From Notospermus geniculatus (taxonomy: Eukaryota; Nemertea; Pilidiophora; Heteronemertea; Lineidae), in assembly GCA_002633025.1 (NCBI GenBank), contig NMRB01001277.1, forward strand, positions 101,489 through 165,488: a stretch of DNA of 64,000 bases. The letters are read 5' to 3'. Shown here in pieces: positions 56,846-64,000 of this stretch. The position numbers were made by a program, and so were the translations under genes. The notes beneath the pieces are model-generated. The model was not told the origin of the DNA. It saw only the letters and a program-made list of their open reading frames with translations, and did no database searches. Numbering within the stretch: the stretch's first letter is position 1; each line of letters opens with the position of its first letter.

Positions 56846-57737
56846 AGGGGTAACACCCTGCGACTGTTCTTCATGAAGTTGCTTAAAGACATAACATGGA
56901 ATTAGGGACTGACGTTAGCTATAGGCCTACACTTTCCGGGCATTATCACAATATTCCCAGAACAGGAAGTCACCGCGCTTGCTTTGTAGAGCAATAATCA
57001 TGTGACATATTCTCGTCGCCACGAGGGCTTCTCCTTTCTGCCACTAGGGGGCTTTCTCGCGATATGACGTTCCGCAGGAATGACGTCACGCGCTGTGATA
57101 CATGCTGGATACTGATTGTAAATGGTCTGGGATCAATGGAGTAAAACATTTGTATGTATGTACATGTCATGATCACAAAGGTCTATTTCATAATCTACAA
57201 ATTTCGATGCATGTTTTCAATATTAACAAACGTTCGGTCTGTTTTTTTTCAAACCAGACATGATTGATTAATAGCTGTTCATATACCACTGGGGTCCGAA
57301 CAAAGAGAAAAAGAACATTGTCAGTTTCGGGGAATCACACATACACCGAGTGGTGCATGTAGATTGAGGTACCGGTATACTTTATGTCAGAATAGCAAGT
57401 TTCGCAGATGATCGCTTTTAATCTGCCTCATTTCTCATTTTTGTGTTAAATCTACTGTCTACAATGTGTTTGTAAAAATCGAAGTTGTATGATGTGATGT
57501 GTTGTGTTGTGAAATAAATGAAAGTACGATACACTTTTTTGGTTTGTTTCGTGTGTTTGTTCGGAACATGATTAAACACGTAGAATGGAAAATAATGTCC
57601 GTTTAAGTTAGTTCTGTATGCAATATAAGCCCAAGGTTGGCTTACTCCTCTCTCTCTATTTCTTCGTCGGAGACAAATAGATTTCGCCATAGACACTCGG
57701 CCAACGGGCTCCTCTTTTTCAGCATCAGGCTCCTGGC

Positions 57738-57896
57738 TTAATAGTGTTCCACTAGTTTTACATCACTTGTTCGTAGTGCTTTCATCTCTGCTTCACCTTT
57801 CTCTATCGGCTCATTGGCCTCATCGTTTGTTGCCTCGGGCTGGGCCTCGATTTTGAGACGGACGTAGTTCGTCGCCATGCACACAAGGAAATAAAT
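57738..57896 (-). CDS. Last exon of unassigned membrane protein, copy 1
   Basis: After the acceptor at 57,897 it reads IYFLVCMATNYVRLKIEAQ, then an acidic tail ending VKLVEHY and TAA. In copy 2 the same exon ends differently. One of the two copies is probably the other allele. Confidence 0.6.
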   Translation of the reverse strand: MYFLVCMATNYVRLKIEAQPEATNDEANEPIEKGEAEMKALRTSDVKLVEHY

Positions 57897-58201
57897 CTAG
57901 AAATAAAGAAGATTTATGTGGATGCCACCAAAAGAGAACACGAAATAGTTTATACTCGTCAACTTGACAATGCGGAATTGATACGTTGGATCTTCTGATA
58001 CGGGGTGCTCCAACGCATTCCCCGTTCGTACGGGTTGCAGGGTCGGATCCAGGGTCGACAGAAAGGGGGGNTATTCAAATCTCATCTTGTATAAAAGTAT
58101 CACGTTTTGTTCATTGAGTGAAAACGGAATGATTTAGGTCATTAACTTTTCCGCTCCCAACGTTGGCAACCATGATGGCGTCGTCGGTCGTCTGATTGCA
58201 G

Positions 58202-58673
58202 GTGGTGGCGGGATAGTAAATGCCCGGATGATTCCTCGAGTACTGCCAGCGTCCATAAAGAACTCACACTTGAGATGGTTGCCGGAGTTTTCTTCCTCCT
58301 TATTGCTGGAGTGGTCGTTTCGGCTGTCGTCTGCGCCATTGAGTGGAAATGGCGGAAGCGGAAGTCACAGATGGCAAGTTAAACCTTCGCCTTGTGAACA
58401 TTTGGTTAATTTTCAACAGGGCAGTATTTACTTCATTTTCTTAATTCGTAAATCCTCCTAAGGAGAATATGACATCGAAAAGGTAAGTCAACGTTCCGAA
58501 CAGAACTAGCGTACTCGACCGAATACATTCTTGGCCTTTTTCAGAAACCAAAAGGCGAAGAAAAAAGTAACTCAACCTTCATTCCAAGAGCAAAACAAGA
58601 TGGGAAAAAAGAGCCAAACAAGTATTATGACTGGATGCCGGAGAGTGTACCTGGAAAAGAGGAGGACGTATAA
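58202..58673 (+). CDS. Second copy of receptor 2 exons 11-12 (haplotype or duplicate)
   Basis: Exons 58202-58373 and 58545-58673 are intact, with the same acceptors and the same ATG|GCAAGT donor. The tail ends GKEEDV rather than GKEEHNV, a three-base difference that keeps the frame. Without upstream exons it is either an allele placed in tandem or an alternative 3' end. Confidence 0.6.
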
Positions 58674-59543
58674 AGGGGTAACACGTACCCTGAGACTGCC
58701 TTCATAACATGGAATAAGGGACTGACATTAGCTATACACGTTCCGGGCATTATCACAATATTCCCAGAACAGGAAGTCACCGTGCTTGCTTTGTAGAGCA
58801 ATAATCAATTGTGACATATTCTCGTCGCCACGAGGGCTTCTGCTTTCTGCCACTAGGGGGCTTTCTCGCGATATGACGTTCCGCAGGAATGACGTCACGC
58901 GCTGTGATACAGCTGGATACTGTCGACTGTAAATGGTCTGGGATCAATGGAGTAAAATTTATACATTGTATGTACATATACGTCATGATCACAAGGTCTA
59001 TTTCATAATCTACAAATGTCGATGCATTGTTTTCAATATTAACCACAACGGTCGGTCTGTTTTTTTTTAAAAAAGCAGACAGGATTCATTAGCTGTTCAT
59101 ATACCACTGGGGTCCGAACAAAGAGAAAAAGAACATTGTCAGTTTCGGGGAATCGCACATACACCGAGTGGTGAATGTAGATTGAGGCACCGGTACTTTA
59201 TGTCAGAATAGCAAGTTTCGCAGATGATCTGATCGTTTTTAATCTGCCTCATTTCTCATTTTTGTGTTAAATCTACTGTCTACAATGTGTTTGTAAAAAT
59301 CGAAGTTGTATGATGTGATGTGTTGTGTTGTGAAATAAATGAAAGTACGATACACTTTTTTGGTTTGTTTCGTGTGTTTGTTCGGAACATGATAACACGT
59401 AGAATGGAAAATAATGTCCGTTTAAGTTAGTTCTGTATGCAATATAAGCCCAAGGTTGGCCTACTCCTCTCTCTCTATTTCTTCGTCGGAGACAAATAGA
59501 TTTCGCCATAGACACTCGGCCAACAGGCTCCTCTTTTTCAGCA

Positions 59544-62500
59544 TCAGGCAAATGGATTTCCTGGCTTCTGTTCCACTAGTTTTACATCACTTGTTCGTAG
59601 TGCTTTCATCTCTGCTTCACCTTTCTCTATCGGCTCATTGGCCTCATCGCCGTTTGTTGCCTCGGGCTGGGCCTCGATTTTGAGACGGACGTAGTTCGTC
59701 GCCATGCACACAAGGAAATAAATCTAGAAATAAAGAAGATTTATGTGGATGCCACCAACACGAAATAGTTAATATACTCGTCAACTTGACAATGCGGAAT
59801 TGATACGTTGGATCTTCTGATACGGGGTGCTCCAACGCATTCCCCGTTCGTACGGGTTGCGTTACCATCTCCCAACGGTGTACTTGACAAGATACCGTCG
59901 GATGTAATTTTTTATTGGCGCACGCCGCTGAGATCATGTGATTCAATATGACCAATCAGAAGACGTCGTCAAACATAACCTCGAAAATTTCTCAAAAAAT
60001 CGCTCAGAATACTCGAAGCCGGTGAATAATTCAAATTTCTTTTATTTGCGACACGATTTGCCCCCAAATGATTTGAATATGCATCAATAGTCAATAGATT
60101 ACCTGAGAGGAAACGGGAACACAATCGAACAATGCTAAAAGTGTGATGATTTCAGTGGTGAGAATGCTAAGGCCACCTCACCAATATTAACGATACCGGT
60201 ACCTCAAATTTGTTCTCGGGCTTTTCGTGGCAGCACTGCTTAATATACTTACTAAACATAGACTTATCAGGATCGACATCACATAGGCGGTCATGGTCCG
60301 ACCATAAAAATAACTCCCCTGGGGACGAAAAAAGATAGTGTCTCAAAAATATTCAAATTGCTGGATAATCGAATACCGTATTAGATATTCGGCTCGGTAG
60401 GCCTAAAAAGAATGGAAATATCGACGAAATTTCGGGGAAAATTTAAACTGTTGTGGGCCCCATGCAGGGCCAGAGCCCCAAATAGTCATATTGCATAGGC
60501 CTACTCAAAGAAAGGCCAACAATCACAATCATGGCGCCTCGTTTCAGGTTCACGATTAAAGAGCCCACTGGCGCCTCTCGGTCAGATCTATACTTACATC
60601 CGTGCAAAATCCTTCAACAACGGCGCCACCTATTTCACATAACTTTGGGTCTTTGGGTTTCAGCCCTGCAAAAGACAATAGTCTTTGGGTTTCAGCCCTG
60701 CAAAAGACAATAGCCTACTCCTATCACACATGATGATAGTTCTTGTCTTCTGAATCCAACCGGTGTCACTTCTCGGTTTTCTGTCCCGGCGTCGCTTACA
60801 CTGTTTGCCTCTTCACTATTTTCTAACCCCCCAAATCACTTGCCACTTACCCCTTGCCTTTTATTTGGTGTAGCGAACCTAGCCTCAAAGTTGGAAGGAA
60901 CCACCTTACCTATCTCTGCCAAGATGTCACAAACGTTCATTTTCTCCGCCAAACCATGTTTACAGAAGGCAACTATGAGGATGAAAAGAACACTGGGCAA
61001 GAGACTGAACCCACTGATGACGATGAACCCCAACACCAGAGTAGAAGCAACGAGGATATTCTGTAAATAAGAGAAGGACGGTCTGTCAATGACGAATTTT
61101 TGTAAATACACGTACGGTTAAATACACGTAACGGTTAATCTGCAGGCAAGTTCTGTTCTGCAAGTAGACGGAATGGTTGAGTTTTGTGGACGCAGGCTTT
61201 TCGTCCGTCTGAGAGAGTCGGAGTGGATCCTACTGTACCAAACTTGATGAGACTAACTGTGTAAGTAAGGTGAGACTTACAAACATCTGGAAAAGCCTTG
61301 CCGTCCAGTTACAGCACATGCCGTTGCAGAGACACTTGCAACTTTCTCCCGAGGACAGAATCATCGCTATGAAGAAGAGGATGCCGACACCCAGTAAGAC
61401 CAGGTACAGGGGGACAATGATACCTGTAAGTCTGGAGAAGGTCATTCGTCACTTTATATATCACTTCCATTACTTCAGAAGGAAAAATTAGAATGCTTCT
61501 AGAAATTGAAGATGGAACTGTGAGTCCTGTGCACTACGTCTCGAAGCTGCATGTAATACTTACGATACGAAGTCAAAATACTTGTGAATGAAGCCTTCGA
61601 AGAAGCTGATGGTGCACCCTATATAGATGCTGAGGGTGATGATGTACAGGACAAAGGATAAGAGGCTGGCAACTGGTGTCCTGGACCAGCAACGGCGGCA
61701 TCTCTCTCCACCTGAAGTTAAGAAGTCATTTTAGACATCACAGTTACAAGGGATGATAAGACACTCCTATCAGAATCATTCAGATCAGGATGAGGCAAGA
61801 GTATAGCCACTTTCTACAGTCACATGGATTAGGACGGTGCAAGAAAACTGTCCTCAGAGTTTCCAAGGATCAGGATGAGCCAACAAATGCCAATGTCTTC
61901 ACATGGATCACGGCAGATCAGGATGATTACAAGGACACTGTCCGCAGAGTTACAGAGATCAGGATGAGGCAGAGGCAAATGTCTTCACAGTTACATGGAT
62001 CAGGGTGATGCAAGGACACTATCCTCTGATCAGAGTTGCAGAGATCAGGATGAGGCAAATGTCTTCACAGTTACATGGATCAGGATGATGCAAGGACACT
62101 GTCCTCTGATCAGAGTTACAGAGATCAGGATGAGGCAGAGGCAAATGTCTTCACAGTTACATGGATCAGGGTGATGCAAGGACACTGTCCTCTGATCAGA
62201 GTTGCAGAGATCAGGATGAGGCAAAGATCAATGTCTTCACAGTTAGATCAGGGTGATGCAAGGACACTGTCCACACAGAACAGGATGAGGGAAAGGCCAC
62301 TGTCCTCACAGTTAACATGGATAGGTATGATGCAAGGACACTGGCCTCAGAGTTGCAAAGATCAGGATGAGGCAAAGGCCACTATCCTCACAGTTACATG
62401 GATCAGGATGATGCAAGGACACTGTCCTCACGGATCATGGGATGAGGGAAGGGCCTGGGGCCACTGTCCCAAAGTTACATGGGTCACGATTAGGTAAAGG

Positions 62501-62819
62501 CCACAGAATAAACTTACACATTTTGAAGTTGAAGCCCTGTCTACTTAGTCTTTATTCCTCCAGAATTTCAATGTTATAGGGTTATGGTCCCTAGTAGATC
62601 TACCACGCTTGATATACACCGGAAAAACTGAAACTTCCACAGCACATGACCAAATGTGGAAATTCCAATTACAGGTACTCATCTAATAATGTTATACCTG
62701 CATTGATTTATCATGTAGATTTTATCAAAGAAAAACAAGGTCATCAAGAATAAGGCCAGACTGATGAGCTGGAGTGTTCTGTGTATATGTCCACCCACAC
62801 ATGTGGACTGGCTGTAGTG
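59544..62819 (-). CDS. Unassigned multi-pass membrane protein, 3' portion
   Basis: Exons on the minus strand, joined by phase: 62819-62698, 62540-62518 (23-nt microexon, uncertain), 61711-61564, 61431-61281, 61060-60910, 60318-60203, 59723-59544. Roughly 260 residues with about five or six hydrophobic segments: LQLISLALFLMTLFFF, LLSFVLYIITLSIYIG, IIVPLYLVLLGVGILFFIAM, ILVASTLVLGFIVISGF, LPSVLFILIVAF. Cysteine clusters (CGERCRRC, CKCLCNGMCCN, QCCHE) lie between them, and an acidic stretch (WSDHDRLCDVDPDKSMF) precedes the C-terminus (VEQKPGNPFA). The N-terminus lies upstream of 62,819 and was not found. The layout is faintly like TMEM185-type proteins, but I cannot name the family. Confidence 0.6.
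60649..60714. repeat. Exact tandem repeat, 32 bp, two copies
   Basis: The unit begins GTCTTTGGGTTTCAGCCCTG and occurs twice head to tail in an intron of the membrane protein gene. Confidence 0.85.
61780..62490. repeat. Minisatellite with GATCAGGATGA / AAGGACACTGTCC units
   Basis: Units of about 40-80 bp combining GATCAGGATGAGGCA, TCTTCACAGTTACATGGATC and GCAAGGACACTGTCCTC repeat about twelve times. The 140-residue plus frame across it is a repeat translation, not a gene. It lies in the intron between the microexon and the exon at 61,711. Confidence 0.85.
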
Positions 62820-64000
62820 CTGTAAAACATACGAGTAAGGACAACAAGTGTCACTCTCTCCAGGGAGACAACATCTGTGTACCTATGGTTCCCAGCAGAA
62901 ATGAGAAGAGACCAACGATTTGGAAATGTTTTAAACTTTATTGGTTGAGTTACCAAAATTATACAAATTTATACATAAAATACAATATTCTTGTCGAATG
63001 TACACATCAGATTTCATGCAGACCGAGAATATACAGCATCACATATGGATGAATACATGGGTAGTAATGAAAATATGATTTGAAGGCCTCCATGACAGAA
63101 TGCAAGTCTATGGGAAGAAGACATCCTCGTGTTCCTAAGTGTTCTAAAACTGATGATTACGACCATACTACAATGTACGGAATAACAAGATTTGGAGCTA
63201 CTTTGAAGATCGCCTCGTCCCCCAAGACAGTGTCTGCACTAACTGGCAATTTTGCCTTTAATTAGATGAGCAACTCTCAACCCATGAACCTGCACGGATG
63301 AATACAGTGGAACCTCTCATTAGCGGACACCTCTGATCGGAGGACACCTCTCTATTAAGGACACCAAAGTTCAGTCCCAAACTTCTTGTCTCTATTCACC
63401 TCCATAATCAGGACACCTCTCAATTAAGGACAGCACCGGTCATTCCCGAAGGTGTCCTTTACAGGGAAGTTCCACTGTATATGGAAGTGTGTTACAGTTG
63501 ATGGATACGCTGAAAGTCGTGTACCACTTGGAAAATATTCCCATTAATACCAGGATGGCATTTACTTACTAAAGATACAACTCTTTTTGTAGGAATGAAT
63601 CACAGGTTGGTTCTATCTGTTTAAAGTTAAAGGATTTATCTAGAACGCACAAGATACAAGTATCTACAATAATCAATAAGTAAGCACCAGCCTGTTTGGT
63701 AAGAGAACCTAAAATTACCAATGGGTCTATAATATACTATAGAATTTGAATAGAATCTCCAAGTTTTAACACAAGTATCAAATATGAAACATGGTTTTTC
63801 AATGACCAATCATTCTACTTACATGTATGGTATTCTTTATCAATCAAAATACATCACGAGTACCCCAGTGTACAGTAGTTCATATATGGACCCATAGATA
63901 GCACCACAACCTTCTACAAGTCCAAATGATGGGCGAAATCTTAGCACTTTATTCTCTTTCAACCAGTGAGGCACAAAAGTACCGATGGTTTAGACACATG
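62820..64000. other. No exon recognised; one Tigger-like element
   Basis: Probably intron or 5' region of the minus-strand membrane protein gene. The only clear structure is the element at 63,305-63,477. Confidence 0.5.
63305..63477. mobile_element. Tigger/pogo-like MITE, 173 bp, TA target site
   Basis: CAGTGGAACCTCTC at the left and GAAGTTCCACTG at the right, each flanked by TA; internal GGACACCTCTC-type repeats resemble those of the larger element at 20,184. Confidence 0.75.

Larger units (their letters stand above)
56236..59860. repeat. Two diverged 1.8-kb copies joined at a single N
   Basis: About 56,236-58,039 and 58,072-59,860 are the same sequence with scattered substitutions and small indels. 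Copy 1 ends in a GGATCCAGG element end and a G run, then N at 58,071. Copy 2 begins abruptly mid-sequence. The block holds the last two exons of receptor 2 and the last exon of the convergent membrane protein gene. Confidence 0.9.

Noticed and set aside
62075-62497. 140-residue plus-strand frame
   Set aside because: It translates the GATCAGGATGA minisatellite on the strand opposite an intron.
1-64000. CRISPR arrays, operons, riboswitches or other prokaryotic systems
   Set aside because: The window is intron-rich animal DNA; the repeats are minisatellites and MITEs without spacer structure.

Overview
This is nuclear DNA from an animal: every recognisable gene is split by short introns with consensus splice sites, coding exons are small islands, and the spacers are packed with short inverted-repeat elements and minisatellites. 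The frequent TAGGCCTA, ACATGT and ACCGGT words and the gene content suggest a marine invertebrate deuterostome (echinoderm or hemichordate). That placement is an inference, not proven by the sequence. Several single Ns and one 25-N gap sit at homopolymer runs or next to duplicated blocks, so part of the apparent duplication is probably assembly or haplotype artefact.

Layout. Positions 1 to about 8,100 hold no intact gene: there are foldback elements, a broken PIF/Harbinger transposase (2,231-2,660), a long A-rich minisatellite (4,520-5,290) and a TTA-flanked miniature element (6,914-7,292). The minus strand from 25,225 down to 8,108 is one ARAP-family gene: SAM, a long tyrosine/proline-rich linker, PH, ArfGAP, an ankyrin remnant interrupted by a gap, PH-PH, RhoGAP, RA, PH. 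I could join 27 coding exons with consistent phases. Positions 25,250-29,019 are a spacer with a minisatellite and telomere-like repeats.

Two ionotropic glutamate receptor genes of the AMPA/kainate/delta superfamily lie head to tail on the plus strand: gene 1 (29,020-41,050, 14 exons, 837 residues) and gene 2 (47,645-56,845, 12 exons, 852 residues). Their exons match in order, phase and mostly in length, so they arose by tandem duplication. Both have a Trp-Asp-Ser motif where AMPA/kainate receptors have the glutamate-binding Glu, and both have lost the Ser/Thr pair that contacts the ligand gamma-carboxylate. The ligand is therefore unlikely to be bound in the canonical glutamate manner. Gene 1 also has Gly at the pore Q/R site. 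The 6.6 kb between them is a graveyard of stacked miniature transposons, with one possible orphan receptor exon.

An unassigned multi-pass membrane protein gene lies on the minus strand (62,819 down to 59,544 or 57,738) and converges on gene 2. The last exons of both genes occur twice, in two diverged 1.8 kb blocks separated by a single N. This looks like two haplotypes laid end to end, although a real tandem duplication is not excluded. Apart from the receptors, which should assemble as membrane channels, the genes show no evident shared pathway.
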